Shown here: positions 12,824-20,564 of the stretch, one piece after another | Layout of the letters: every line of letters starts with the position of its first letter | How positions within the stretch are numbered: position 1 is the first letter of the stretch | Virus record (IMG/VR): IMGVR_UViG_3300034375_007960 | Span: 1 to 20,564 of that record | Origin: a virus | DNA: 20,564 nucleotides | Strand: one strand, 5' to 3' | Notes under the pieces: generated by a model | The model's input: only the letters and a program-made list of their open reading frames with translations | Databases searched by the model: none | What the model was told of the DNA's origin: nothing | Position numbers and translations under genes: made by a program

Positions 12824-15309
12824 CGATCAAGGATTTCGACCTACTCTCCGACAGTGAAAAGGCGGAGGCCATGGCCCTGCTCAAGCGCTACGACGCGCTT
12901 GAGAAGCAGGAGAGCGCGCAGAAGAATTTCCTGTCCTTCGTGAAGACCCAGTGGCCTGACTTCATCGAGGGCCGCCACCACCGGATCATCGCCGAGAAGT
13001 TCGACCGCATCGCCGCCGGCAAGCTGAAGCGCCTGATTGTCTGTTTGCCACCGAGGCATTGCCTTGAGACTGATACCCCGGTGCTGACCACCGATGGCTG
13101 GAAGACCATGGCCGAGGTCGAAACCGGGGACTATGTCTTTGGACCAGACGGCCAGCCCACTCGCGTCACGGGCAAATCTCCGGTCTACGAAGACGTTGAG
13201 CTCTACCGCGTGACGACCAACGACGGCGCCTCGGTCATCACTGACGCAAAGCATCGCTGGTGGGTGCGCCTGGACCGCAAGCACAAGAAGTTCAAGGAGT
13301 ACACGACAGAAGAGCTCTGGCAGCGCGATCAGGGGTCCTTCTTGCGCCGCCACAGCAGCGGCACGCTGGAGATCCGCCCTGGAGCAGTGGCGAACCCTAG
13401 GGCCGCCATGATTCCCGACACAGAGGCCGTGGAGCTCCCTGAGCGTGATCTCCTGGTGGATCCTTATGTGCTCGGGCTTTGGCTGGGCGACGGTTCAAAG
13501 CATCAAGCCATTATCACCGCGCATGATGACGACGCAGGCTTCTATCGAGCAGAGTTTGCTCGCCGCGGCTACGAGACCACCGACCAGTCTACGCGCTTCT
13601 CTTTTGGCATCCTGAACTTGAAAGTGAAGCTGCGGGATATTGGCGTGCTTGGGAACAAGCACGTCCCGGCAGATTACATGGTCGCCAGCATTGAGCAGCG
13701 AAAGGATCTTGTGCGCGGCCTGATGGACTCTGACGGGAATGTGTCGAAGGCCGGGCAGTGCTTCTTTGCCCAGAAGGACCGGGCGCTGATCGACCAGTTC
13801 AGGGAGCTCCTCTGGTCCCTGGGCGTCAGAAATACGGTGCAAATTTCTGAGGCCAAGATTGGCGATCGATCCTATGGGCCGACCTACAAGGTGTCTTTCT
13901 ACGCTCCGGATCTTTGCCTGTTACCCCGCAAGCGCGAGCGCGCTAAGGCGACTGTTTATGGGCGGTTTATCCGCATCGAAAAGCTAGAACGCCGCGGCAA
14001 CGTGCAATGCGTACAGGTTGAGCGCGAGGATGATCTATTCCTCGCCGGCAAGGGTCTGGTCTGCACTATGAACAGCAAGTCCGAATTTGCCTCGACCTTC
14101 TTCCCGGCGTGGATGATGGGGCGCCGCCCGAACCTGAAGATCATCCAGGCGACGCACACCGCAGAGCTCGCGGTGCGGTTCGGCCGCCGGGTGCGGAACA
14201 TCATCGACAGCGATGAGTTCCAGGAGGTCTTCCCGAGCCTGCAGCTTGAGGGCGACAACAAGAGCGCCGGCCGCTGGACCACCAACGGCGGTGGCGAGGC
14301 CTTCTACTCGGGCGTGGGCGGTGCGATCACCGGCCGCGGTGCTGACCTGCTGGTGATTGACGACCCCGTATCGGAGCAGGACGCGCTCTCGGCGACGGCC
14401 CTGGACAGCATCTACGAGTGGTACACCTCCGGCCCCCGGCAGCGTCTCCAGCCCGGCGGGATCATCGTGATCGTCATGACCCGGTGGTCGACCAAGGATC
14501 TCGTGGGGCGCGTGCTGAAGAAGCAGGGCGACGACTACGCGGACCAGTGGGAGGTGGTCGAGTTCCCGGCGATCATGCCCGAGAGCGAGGAGCCGCTTTG
14601 GCCTGAATACTGGAAGAAGGAAGAACTCCTCTCGGTCAAGGCCTCGCTGCCCATCGCGAAGTGGAACGCGCAGTGGATGCAGAACCCGACCGCCGAGGAG
14701 GGCTCGATCGTCAAGCGCGAGTGGTGGCGGCGCTGGGAGCCGGACCACGTCCCGGCCTACAGCTACGTCATTCAATCCTACGATACGGCCTACAGCAAGA
14801 AGGAGACCGCCGACTACTCGGCGATCACCACCTGGGCGATCTTCCAGCCCGAAAATGACGGGCCCGAGCAGATCATCCTCCTCGACGCCAAGCGCCTGCG
14901 GGTAGACTTTCCGGAGCTCAAGCGTGCGGCCATGGAGGAGTACCGATACTGGGAGCCGGACTGCGTGCTCATCGAGGCCAAGGCCTCGGGCACGCCCCTG
15001 ACCCACGAGCTCCGGCGCATGGGTATCCCGGTGACCGCGTATACGCCGAGCCGGGGGCAGGATAAGATCGCCAGGATGAACAGCGTTGCCCCGATCTTTG
15101 AGTCGGGTATGGTGTGGGCACCGGAGCAGACCTTCGCCGAGGAGGTCATCGAGGAGATGGCCTCGTTCCCCTACGGGGACCACGATGACTTCTGCGACTC
15201 GGCGACCATGGCCTTGATGAGGTTTCGCCAGGGCGGATTTGTTACCCTTGACGAAGACTATCAAGAAGAGATGCGGCCGCTACGGCGAGACAGGGTGGTT
15301 TATTACTGA
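12811..15309 (+). CDS. terL: Large terminase subunit (TerL) containing an intein
   Basis: 832 aa as translated; 494 aa after removal of the intein (84-421). The two exteins join to give LPPRH-SKSEFAS, a Walker A-type ATP-binding loop. Then follow a Walker B motif (LLVIDDP, Asp517/Asp518) and the coupling motif MTRW. The C-terminal RNase H-like nuclease has Asp658 (SYDTAYS), Glu722 (VLIEAKASG) and Asp793/Asp796 (HDDFCDS). The enzyme pumps DNA into the procapsid and cuts the concatemer. Without splicing the ATP site would be split by 338 residues, so splicing is required. ATG 12811 follows GGAGAGG (12794-12800). The portal gene overlaps the stop (TGATG). No small terminase gene was recognised nearby. 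Confidence 0.94.
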   Translation: MSSLAIKDFDLLSDSEKAEAMALLKRYDALEKQESAQKNFLSFVKTQWPDFIEGRHHRIIAEKFDRIAAGKLKRLIVCLPPRHCLETDTPVLTTDGWKTMAEVETGDYVFGPDGQPTRVTGKSPVYEDVELYRVTTNDGASVITDAKHRWWVRLDRKHKKFKEYTTEELWQRDQGSFLRRHSSGTLEIRPGAVANPRAAMIPDTEAVELPERDLLVDPYVLGLWLGDGSKHQAIITAHDDDAGFYRAEFARRGYETTDQSTRFSFGILNLKVKLRDIGVLGNKHVPADYMVASIEQRKDLVRGLMDSDGNVSKAGQCFFAQKDRALIDQFRELLWSLGVRNTVQISEAKIGDRSYGPTYKVSFYAPDLCLLPRKRERAKATVYGRFIRIEKLERRGNVQCVQVEREDDLFLAGKGLVCTMNSKSEFASTFFPAWMMGRRPNLKIIQATHTAELAVRFGRRVRNIIDSDEFQEVFPSLQLEGDNKSAGRWTTNGGGEAFYSGVGGAITGRGADLLVIDDPVSEQDALSATALDSIYEWYTSGPRQRLQPGGIIVIVMTRWSTKDLVGRVLKKQGDDYADQWEVVEFPAIMPESEEPLWPEYWKKEELLSVKASLPIAKWNAQWMQNPTAEEGSIVKREWWRRWEPDHVPAYSYVIQSYDTAYSKKETADYSAITTWAIFQPENDGPEQIILLDAKRLRVDFPELKRAAMEEYRYWEPDCVLIEAKASGTPLTHELRRMGIPVTAYTPSRGQDKIARMNSVAPIFESGMVWAPEQTFAEEVIEEMASFPYGDHDDFCDSATMALMRFRQGGFVTLDEDYQEEMRPLRRDRVVYY
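13060..14073 (+). mobile_element. LAGLIDADG intein in the terminase Walker A motif
   Basis: 338 residues, beginning with Cys84 (CLETDTPVLTTDGWKTMAEV, a classic intein N-terminal block) and ending with Asn421 before Ser422. Block B is a DAKH form (VITDAKHRWWV). Two LAGLIDADG-like helices contain the expected acidic residues: LGLWLGDGS (Asp227) and GLMDSDGN (Asp306, Asp308), so a homing endonuclease is probably intact. The C-terminal block reads LFLAGKGLVCTMN: the usual penultimate His is Met, known in some splicing inteins but unusual. The protein cuts itself out, joining the exteins; the endonuclease would spread the element into empty terminase genes. Confidence 0.92.
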
Positions 15310-17807
15310 TGGCTATCGAAAAGCGCGAGCTCGGCACCCAGGACGATCCGGACATCATGGTCACGGGCAATCAGGTGGAGGTCTTCCCTGAGCCGTCCCG
15401 GGAGGACCAGGTGCGCGACGCGGCCATGGTCCTGGTGGCGGAGGAAGGGATCCTCATCGACGACGAGATCGATGCGATGCCGGAGATGCCCCAGGCCGGC
15501 CACGACGAGAACCTGGTCGACTACATTGATGCAGGGGATCTCTCGACCCTGGCCGGGGACGTCCTGTCCTCGATCAAGGCCGACAAGGACTCCCGCTCGG
15601 ACTGGGAGAAGACCTACGTCGACGGCCTGAAGTACCTGGGCATGCGCTTCGACGACACCCGCTCCCAGCCCTTTGAGGGCGCCTCTGGGGTGATCCACCC
15701 GATCCTGGCCGAGGCCGTGACCCAGTTCCAGGCCCAGGCCTACAAGGAGCTCCTGCCGGCCAAGGGGCCGGTGAAGACCGAGATCGTCGGCATGCGCACG
15801 GTTGAGGTCGAGCAGCAGGCCGAGCGCGTCGGCAACTTCATGAACTTCTACATCATGAATGTGATGGAGGAGTTCGACCCCGAGCTCGACATGCTCTTGT
15901 TCTACCTGCCTCTGGCCGGGTCCGCCTTCAAGAAGGTGTATTACGACACGGTGCTCAATCGCGCGGTGAGCAAGTTCATCGCCCCCGAGGACCTGATCGT
16001 GCCCTACGAGGCCCCGGACATGTTCTCGGCCGAGCGCGTGACCCACGTCCTCAGCATGAGCAAGAACGAGATTCGGAAGCTGCAGCTGAACGGGTTCTAT
16101 GCCGACATCGAGCTCAAGGGCGGCAGCGGCCACTACTCCCGGGACGAGATCGAGGAGCAGATCGACGAGATCGAGGGCCAGTCCCCGTCCTACCAGGAGA
16201 TGCGCGACCGCACGGTCTACGAGGTCCACACGATCCTAGACCTGCCTGGCTTTGAAGACGTCGGCGAGGATGGCGAGCCTACGGGGCTGAAGCTGCCCTA
16301 TATCGTCACCATCGACGAGGACTCGCAGCAGGTCCTTGCCATCCGCCGCAACTGGCGCGAGCAGGACCCGGCGAAGCGCAAGATCAATTACTTCGTGCAG
16401 TTCAAGTTCCTCCCCGGCCTGGGCTTCTACGGCCTGGGCCTGAGCCACATGATCGGGGGCCTGTCGAAGGCCGCGACCTCGATCCTGCGCCAGCTGATCG
16501 ACGCCGGCACCCTGGCCAACCTGCCCGCCGGCTTCAAGGCTCGTGGGATGCGGATCCGGGACGAGGACAACCCGCTTCAGCCTGGTGAGTTCCGGGACAT
16601 CGACACCACCGGCGGCAGCCTCCGGGAGAACCTGATCCCGCTCCCGATCAAGGAGCCGTCGAACGTCCTCATGCAGCTGCTCGGGCTGCTCGTGGAGAGC
16701 GGCAAGCGTTTTGCCTCGATCGCCGACATGAACGTCGGGGACATGAACCAGCAGATGCCCGTGGGCACGACCGTGGCGCTCCTGGAGCGCGGCACGAAGG
16801 TCATGAGCGCGATCCACAAGCGCCTGCACTACAGCCAGAAGATCGAGTTCCAGCTGATGGCCAGGGTGTTCAACGAATACCTGCCGCCGGAGTACCCGTA
16901 CCAAACGGGCTCCGGCCAGCAGGTGATCTTGAACCAGGACTTCGATGGCCGGGTCGATGTGATCCCCGTCTCGGACCCGAACATCTTCTCCCAGAGCCAG
17001 CGCATCACCATGGCCCAGGAGCTCATGACCCTGGTCCAGTCTAATCCTGAGATCCATGGCCCTCGCGGGATCTATGAGGCCTACCGGCGCATGTACGCGG
17101 CCCTGGGGGTCGATGACATCGACACCCTCCTGCAGCCGCCTCAGGAGCCTCAGCCGCCCATGCCGGTGGATGCGGGCCTGGAGAACTCCGGGCTGCTCCT
17201 CGGTCAGCCTGCGCAGGCCTTTGAGCCCCAGAACCACCTTGCCCACGTCGACGCCCACCGGCAGCTGTTCCTGACCCAGGTTGTCAAGGAAAACCCGCAG
17301 CTGCAGGCGATGATCATCAGCCACATGCTCCAGCACCTGCAGTTCCAGGCGGCCCAGATGGCCCAGCAGCAGCTTCCGCCTGAGGTGATGCAGCAGATCC
17401 AGCAGCAGCCCATGCTCGCGCAGCAGCTGCCGCCGGAGCAGGTTCAGATGTTCCAGCAGCAGGTGCAGATGCTGATCGACCAGCTGGCTTCGCCGATCCT
17501 GGCCCAGCTGACGGCGGAGCTCATGGAATCGATTGGCCAGGGCAGCGCCGATGATCCCCTGGTGCAGATCCGCCAGCAGGAGCTCGCGCTGCGCGCGGCA
17601 GAGCTCCAGCAGGATCAAAGCGAGTTCCAGGCCGAGGAGCAGCGCCGGGTCCAGGAGAAGCTCCTGGAGGCCGAGATCCAGCGCCAGCGCATGGATCTCC
17701 AGAAGCAGATGGCCGACGATAAGATTCGCATGGCCGAGGACCGGCTCCAGCAGAACACCGAGCTGAAGCTGATGGAATTGGCCCAGAGGTTCGGGAGACA
17801 GCAATGA
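15309..17807 (+). CDS. Portal protein
   Basis: 832 aa, ATG 15309 overlapping the terminase stop. Family signatures known from podovirus-type portals of marine phages: GASGVIHPILAEAVTQFQAQ, AYKELLPAKGPVKTEIVG, FYLPLAGSAFKKVYYD, and VGTTVALLERGTKVMSAIHK. About 640 residues of portal core are followed by a Gln-rich helical tail (about 640-830, with repeated LPPE and QQQ) that probably forms the crown or barrel inside the capsid. Twelve copies form the ring at one vertex through which the terminase threads DNA and to which the tail attaches. The order terminase, portal, scaffold, capsid is standard. High confidence from the family motifs and neighbours. Confidence 0.93.
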   Translation: MAIEKRELGTQDDPDIMVTGNQVEVFPEPSREDQVRDAAMVLVAEEGILIDDEIDAMPEMPQAGHDENLVDYIDAGDLSTLAGDVLSSIKADKDSRSDWEKTYVDGLKYLGMRFDDTRSQPFEGASGVIHPILAEAVTQFQAQAYKELLPAKGPVKTEIVGMRTVEVEQQAERVGNFMNFYIMNVMEEFDPELDMLLFYLPLAGSAFKKVYYDTVLNRAVSKFIAPEDLIVPYEAPDMFSAERVTHVLSMSKNEIRKLQLNGFYADIELKGGSGHYSRDEIEEQIDEIEGQSPSYQEMRDRTVYEVHTILDLPGFEDVGEDGEPTGLKLPYIVTIDEDSQQVLAIRRNWREQDPAKRKINYFVQFKFLPGLGFYGLGLSHMIGGLSKAATSILRQLIDAGTLANLPAGFKARGMRIRDEDNPLQPGEFRDIDTTGGSLRENLIPLPIKEPSNVLMQLLGLLVESGKRFASIADMNVGDMNQQMPVGTTVALLERGTKVMSAIHKRLHYSQKIEFQLMARVFNEYLPPEYPYQTGSGQQVILNQDFDGRVDVIPVSDPNIFSQSQRITMAQELMTLVQSNPEIHGPRGIYEAYRRMYAALGVDDIDTLLQPPQEPQPPMPVDAGLENSGLLLGQPAQAFEPQNHLAHVDAHRQLFLTQVVKENPQLQAMIISHMLQHLQFQAAQMAQQQLPPEVMQQIQQQPMLAQQLPPEQVQMFQQQVQMLIDQLASPILAQLTAELMESIGQGSADDPLVQIRQQELALRAAELQQDQSEFQAEEQRRVQEKLLEAEIQRQRMDLQKQMADDKIRMAEDRLQQNTELKLMELAQRFGRQQ

Positions 17808-18148
17808 CCACCAGCTACCGCCTAGAGGCGATCGCAGAGCTCCGCAAGCGCAAGAAGGTCATGCGCGAGCTGGAGGCCCTGGAGTTCGCCGCCGAAGAGA
17901 AACGCAAGGCCGATCGCGACGCCGCGAATGAGGCCAGGATTGCGGCCAAGCTTGGCCGAGCCACCGGGGAGGAACCTGCGCCTCCCGCGGTGGTGCTTTC
18001 TGAGCCAGAACAAGAGGCCCTGGTCGAAGAGGCCAAGCCGAAACCCAAGCGCCGTCGGAAGGCGGCACCCAAGAAGGAGGCTGAAAATGCCGATGAAGAA
18101 GGGACGCAGCCAGGAGACGATCTCGGAGAACATCCGGATGCTTCGTAA
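17804..18148 (+). CDS. Small charged protein of the head region, unknown function
   Basis: 114 aa; ATG 17804 overlaps the portal stop (ATGA) and has GGGAG at 17793-17797. The N-terminal half is a charged helix (IAELRKRKKVMRELEALEFA and on), the C-terminal half is Lys/Pro/Glu-rich (KPKPKRRRKAAPKKE) and looks disordered. No family is recognised. Its last 62 bases also encode the start of the next gene in another frame. It could be a DNA-binding or assembly helper in the head module. Confidence 0.68.
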   Translation: MTTSYRLEAIAELRKRKKVMRELEALEFAAEEKRKADRDAANEARIAAKLGRATGEEPAPPAVVLSEPEQEALVEEAKPKPKRRRKAAPKKEAENADEEGTQPGDDLGEHPDAS

Positions 18149-18314
18149 AGAGGGTCGTCCGCAAAAGCAAGCCGTGGCCATCGCGATGGACAAGGCCAAG
18201 GAAATGAAGGCCGGTGGCGCTGTGATGGGCGCCGCTAAGGTCAAACCGAAAAGAATGAAGACCCGTGGCACCGGCGCCGCCACGAAGGGTCTTTATTTCT
18301 ACGAACGGGATTGA
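18087..18314 (+). CDS. Small basic conserved phage protein, DUF6496-like
   Basis: 75 aa from ATG 18087, behind the very strong site AAGAAGGAGG (18071-18080). The frame is open further upstream to 17928, but only this start has a ribosome binding site. MPMKKGRSQETISENIRMLR then KEGRPQKQAVAIAMDKA is a sequence type seen repeatedly in phage head regions (the DUF6496 label is from memory). The rest is Lys/Gly-rich with a terminal YFYERD. It overlaps the previous gene by 62 bases in a different frame and the next by TGATG. Function unknown; a DNA-binding head component is possible. Confidence 0.75.
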   Translation: MPMKKGRSQETISENIRMLRKEGRPQKQAVAIAMDKAKEMKAGGAVMGAAKVKPKRMKTRGTGAATKGLYFYERD

Positions 18315-18502
18315 TGGACGACCTCGACCTTCAATCTCGGATCGATCGAACCATTCGTGAGCGTCGGGCGCTGATCCAGGAGACGCTCATGAACGGTTTG
18401 CTAAAAGATATGGAACAGTACAAATATTTGCAGGGCGAGCTGCGTGCGTTAGACTTCATTGAGGAGACCATTCGGGACTACCTCAAGAAGGAGGCGCGGT
18501 GA
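18314..18502 (+). CDS. Small helical protein of unknown function
   Basis: 62 aa; ATG 18314 overlaps the previous stop (TGATG); an in-frame TTG at 18311 is less likely. The whole protein looks helical and amphipathic (LDLQSRIDRTIRERRALIQE ... LRALDFIEETIRDYLKKEA). It resembles small proteins found between portal and scaffold genes in other podovirus-type phages, but I cannot name a family. No membrane segment. Its last codons carry the ribosome binding site of the co-chaperonin gene. Confidence 0.7.
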   Translation: MDDLDLQSRIDRTIRERRALIQETLMNGLLKDMEQYKYLQGELRALDFIEETIRDYLKKEAR

Positions 18503-18918
18503 GTAAACCAAGTGTAGAGGGTGCTTATGTAAGCACCGAGGAGCGCGTGCTCGATCCAACCCTGTTGGAGAAGAGCGCGCTTGAACGCATGCCCAGCCCG
18601 TCCGGGTGGCGCATGCTGGTTCTTCCTTATGCGGGGAAGGGCACAACCAAGGGTGGGATCCACCTGACCCAGGAGACTCTCGACCGGGAAGGGCTCGCTA
18701 CCGTGGTGGCGTATGTGGTGAAGATGGGGCCGCTCTGCTATGCGGAGACCTCCAAGTTCGGCCACAAGCCGTGGTGCAAGGAGCGCGACTGGGTTCTGAT
18801 CGGCCGTTACTCGGGTGCCCGCTTCAAGCTTGAAGACGGCGCCGAGGTCCGCATCATCAATGACGACGAGGTCATTGGCACGATCCTCAACCCAGACGAC
18901 ATAGTGAGCTTCCGATGA
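18499..18918 (+). CDS. GroES-like co-chaperonin (Cpn10)
   Basis: 139 aa, GTG 18499 with AAGGAGG at 18488-18494. An N-terminal extension of about 30 residues precedes a Cpn10 fold: PSPSGWRMLVLPY, a mobile-loop-like segment GTTKGGIHLTQETLDREG (Gly52-Gly53-Ile54 matches the GroEL-binding GGI), ATVVAYVVKMG, and RFKLEDGAEVRIINDDEVIGTI. GroES caps GroEL and controls folding of substrates inside it. Phage versions, such as T4 gp31, let host GroEL fold the large capsid protein. Location just before scaffold and capsid genes supports that. It has an insertion (YAETSKFGHKPWCKERDWV) absent from host GroES. There is no GroEL gene in the window. Confidence 0.88.
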   Translation: MSKPSVEGAYVSTEERVLDPTLLEKSALERMPSPSGWRMLVLPYAGKGTTKGGIHLTQETLDREGLATVVAYVVKMGPLCYAETSKFGHKPWCKERDWVLIGRYSGARFKLEDGAEVRIINDDEVIGTILNPDDIVSFR

Positions 18919-19886
18919 TTGAGAACGCAGCGAAACAAGCCGAAGAAGATCGGGTCGACATCGAGATCACCGAAGACCTGCCCGAGGGTGAGGCCCAGCC
19001 GCAAGCCCAAGCGTCCAACGAGGACGAGCTTGAGCGCTACACGAAGCAGGTCTCTCGCCGGATCAACAAGCTGAACGCAAAACAGCGTGAAGCCGAGGAG
19101 CGCGCTGCCAACCTGGAGCGTCTGGCGATGCAGAAGGAGCAGGAGCTCCAGCAGTACCGCCAGCAGACGGTCCACTACCAGCAGAGCATGCTCCAGAAGG
19201 AAGAGGAGTCGCTGAAGGCCAAGTCGGACCAGGTCGATGAGATCTACCGCAAGGCGGTCTCCAGTGGCGATGCCGAGCTCATGTCCAAGGCGGACACGCT
19301 GAAGACCGAGCTCGCGATCCAGAAGGAGAAGCTGAACGCGGCCAAGGCCCGCTATGCCGGTGCTCAGCAGGCGCAGGCTCAGCAGGTTCCTCAGGAGCAA
19401 TACCAGCAGTACCGCCAGCCTGAGCCGCAGCGGCAGGCCCAGCAGGAGGTCAAGCCGACCGACCAGGCCCTGTCCTGGCACCAGCAGAACCCCTGGTACG
19501 GGAACCAAGAGGACCCCGAGCATTCGGCGGCTACGCAGCTTGCGTACTTCACCCACTTCAACCTTCTGAACGAAGGCTACGAGGCCGACTCCGAGGATTA
19601 TTATGCGGAGTTGAACAATCGTGTTTATCGGGCGTATCCTTCGCTCAAGGCTGCCGGCGACGGCGGCCAAGCTGCCGGGAAACAGGAAAGTCGGCCCTCT
19701 GTGCAAAGAGTCGCTTCCGCCTCAGTAGGAGGTCGGCAAAAATCACAGACCAAGCGTGGTGTGACGTTTACGAAGTCTGAGATCGAACGTCTCCGCGGTC
19801 TGAAGCCGCACAACATGAGCGAGGAGCAATGGCTCCAGCGAGTGGCTAAGGAAAAGCAGAAGATCGCACAACGAGAGGTACGCTGA
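18915..19886 (+). CDS. Capsid scaffolding protein
   Basis: 323 aa, ATG 18915 overlapping the previous TGA. An acidic N-terminus (IEITEDLPEGE) leads into a long coiled coil (about 38-150), a Gln-rich linker (AQQAQAQQVPQEQYQQYRQ), a conserved NPWYG motif with a helical domain (QLAYFTHFNLLNEGYEADSE), and a basic C-terminal helix (EEQWLQRVAKEKQKIAQREV). That layout, and the position just before the capsid genes, is typical of scaffolds that direct shell assembly and leave before DNA enters. A basic C-terminal helix is often the capsid-binding part. Assigned from layout and position, not from a distinctive motif. Confidence 0.8.
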   Translation: MIENAAKQAEEDRVDIEITEDLPEGEAQPQAQASNEDELERYTKQVSRRINKLNAKQREAEERAANLERLAMQKEQELQQYRQQTVHYQQSMLQKEEESLKAKSDQVDEIYRKAVSSGDAELMSKADTLKTELAIQKEKLNAAKARYAGAQQAQAQQVPQEQYQQYRQPEPQRQAQQEVKPTDQALSWHQQNPWYGNQEDPEHSAATQLAYFTHFNLLNEGYEADSEDYYAELNNRVYRAYPSLKAAGDGGQAAGKQESRPSVQRVASASVGGRQKSQTKRGVTFTKSEIERLRGLKPHNMSEEQWLQRVAKEKQKIAQREVR

Positions 19887-19887
19887 G

Positions 19888-20361
19888 ATGAGTAACACGA
19901 CCACGAACCGCGCAAGCCGTGAATCCGAGACTCACGCTAAACAAGCTCGCAGACAACCTTGGCGCCCAGTGCGTAAGCTGGAAACTCCTCCCGCCCCTCC
20001 GGGGTACGAATACCGTTGGATTCGGGAGAGCATGCTGGGGCAGGAAGACAGGGCCAATGTGTCCCGTCGGGTGCGCGAGGGCTGGGAACTGGTGCGTGGC
20101 ACCGACCTCCCGCCCGAGTGGCGCGATTCCTTCCCCACCATGGACAGCGGCCGCCATGAGGGCGTAGTAAGTACGGAGGGTCTGCTGCTGGCCAAGTTAC
20201 CGATCGAAACGGTTGAGGAGCGTCGCGCCTACTACCAGGGCAAGACGCGCCAAGCCCGGGAGGCGTTGGACAACAACATGTTCAGCGAGCTCCGGGGAGA
20301 CAGCCGTTATGTGAAGTACGACCCCCAGCGCGATACCCAAGTTACCTTTGGACGACGCTGA
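19888..20361 (+). CDS. Conserved head-region protein, unknown function
   Basis: 157 aa, ATG 19888 with GAGAGG at 19873-19878. A basic N-terminus (NRASRESETHAKQARRQPWR) is followed by APPGYEYRWIRESMLGQEDR and NVSRRVREGWELVR, a pattern I recall in proteins found just upstream of marine phage capsid genes. The centre (LLLAKLPIETVEERRAYYQG) and C-terminus are helical with a short terminal strand. It has no membrane or signal segments. Possible roles are a minor capsid or decoration protein, or an assembly factor; nothing in the sequence decides. Confidence 0.78.
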   Translation: MSNTTTNRASRESETHAKQARRQPWRPVRKLETPPAPPGYEYRWIRESMLGQEDRANVSRRVREGWELVRGTDLPPEWRDSFPTMDSGRHEGVVSTEGLLLAKLPIETVEERRAYYQGKTRQAREALDNNMFSELRGDSRYVKYDPQRDTQVTFGRR

Positions 20362-20365
20362 TATT

Positions 20366-20371
20366 AGGAGG
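20366..20371 (+). promoter_or_regulatory. Strong ribosome binding site of the capsid gene
   Basis: AGGAGG eight bases before the ATG at 20380 is a perfect match to the 16S rRNA tail. The capsid gene is also one of the few here not overlapping its predecessor, fitting independent, high-level translation of the most abundant virion protein. Confidence 0.8.
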
Positions 20372-20379
20372 CCATTCAA

Positions 20380-20564
20380 ATGGCAAATAAAGACGCTGCT
20401 TTTGGTTTGCGTCCCAGCCGGATGATGGGTGGTGCCCCTTATTCTGGGGGTCAATCCCGTTACCGCATCGCAAGCAGCCTCGCTGGTGCTATCTTCCAGG
20501 GCGACCTGGTCAAGCAAGTTACCGGCGGTGGCATTGAGCGTGCTGCTGCATCCAGCACGGTTCC
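20380..20564 (+). CDS. Major capsid protein, N-terminal part (truncated by the window)
   Basis: The first 61 codons are present and the gene runs off the end. It opens MANKDAAFGLRPSRMMGG then APYSGGQSRYRIASSLAGA and IFQGDLVKQVTGGG, the typical N-terminus of a capsid family in marine podovirus-type phages. It forms the icosahedral shell, probably with an HK97-type fold (inferred). The position after the scaffold gene and the strong ribosome binding site support the call. Most of the protein lies outside. Confidence 0.88.
   Translation, partial: MANKDAAFGLRPSRMMGGAPYSGGQSRYRIASSLAGAIFQGDLVKQVTGGGIERAAASSTV

Noticed and set aside
1-20564. tRNA genes, CRISPR arrays, insertion sequences or attachment sites
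   Set aside because: No cloverleaf, spaced direct repeat array, transposase or att-like repeat was seen by reading; nearly all bases are in assigned genes.

Overview
The window is a gene-dense, GC-rich piece of a tailed double-stranded DNA phage. Every supported gene is on the + strand, and most start codons overlap the preceding stop codon (ATGA, GTGA or TGATG junctions). The large terminase, portal, scaffold and capsid read like those of marine podovirus-type phages or related prophages of a GC-rich proteobacterium. Host and phage family are inferred; no host gene is present. The coding frames are continuous and the first and last genes run off the ends, so this is an internal piece of a larger genome.

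Layout. (1) 1-5806: the 3' end of a PD-(D/E)XK-type nuclease gene, then two overlapping genes for large multidomain 'polyvalent' proteins (about 510 and 1316 aa). These carry ADP-ribosyltransferase-like modules, a ParB-like module and an unusual HxxxxH metal-site-like motif, and are best guessed to be virion proteins delivered with the DNA. (2) 5807-6919: a sigma70-like promoter, a small unknown gene, a serine recombinase gene broken by a frameshift near 6473-6490, and a GC-rich hairpin covering the ribosome binding site of the next gene. (3) 6920-10122: a 47-aa protein, a protein built from eight 22-residue repeats, and a long tail fibre ending in a Peptidase_S74 self-cleaving chaperone. (4) 10103-12823: a ParB-like protein, several small proteins, a 3TM-type holin and a GH24 lysozyme. 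(5) 12811-20564: the packaging and head module, comprising large terminase (interrupted by a LAGLIDADG intein inside its ATP-binding loop), portal, four small proteins including a GroES-like co-chaperonin, scaffold, a conserved head-region protein and the start of the major capsid protein.

How it fits together. The terminase and portal package DNA into a shell built from the capsid protein on the scaffold, perhaps with help from the phage GroES acting on host GroEL. The repeat protein and tail fibre should recognise the host. The holin and lysozyme release progeny. The polyvalent proteins may modify host targets early in infection. The recombinase remnant hints at a temperate present or past. 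No small terminase, integrase attachment site, tRNA gene or CRISPR array was recognised. There is no gene-free stretch over 300 bases.

Most striking observations: the intein splitting the terminase Walker A motif; the polyvalent gene pair, including an HDVFGH motif resembling the iron site of aromatic amino acid hydroxylases; the strict 22-residue repeat protein; and the broken recombinase flanked by two control-like intergenic regions.
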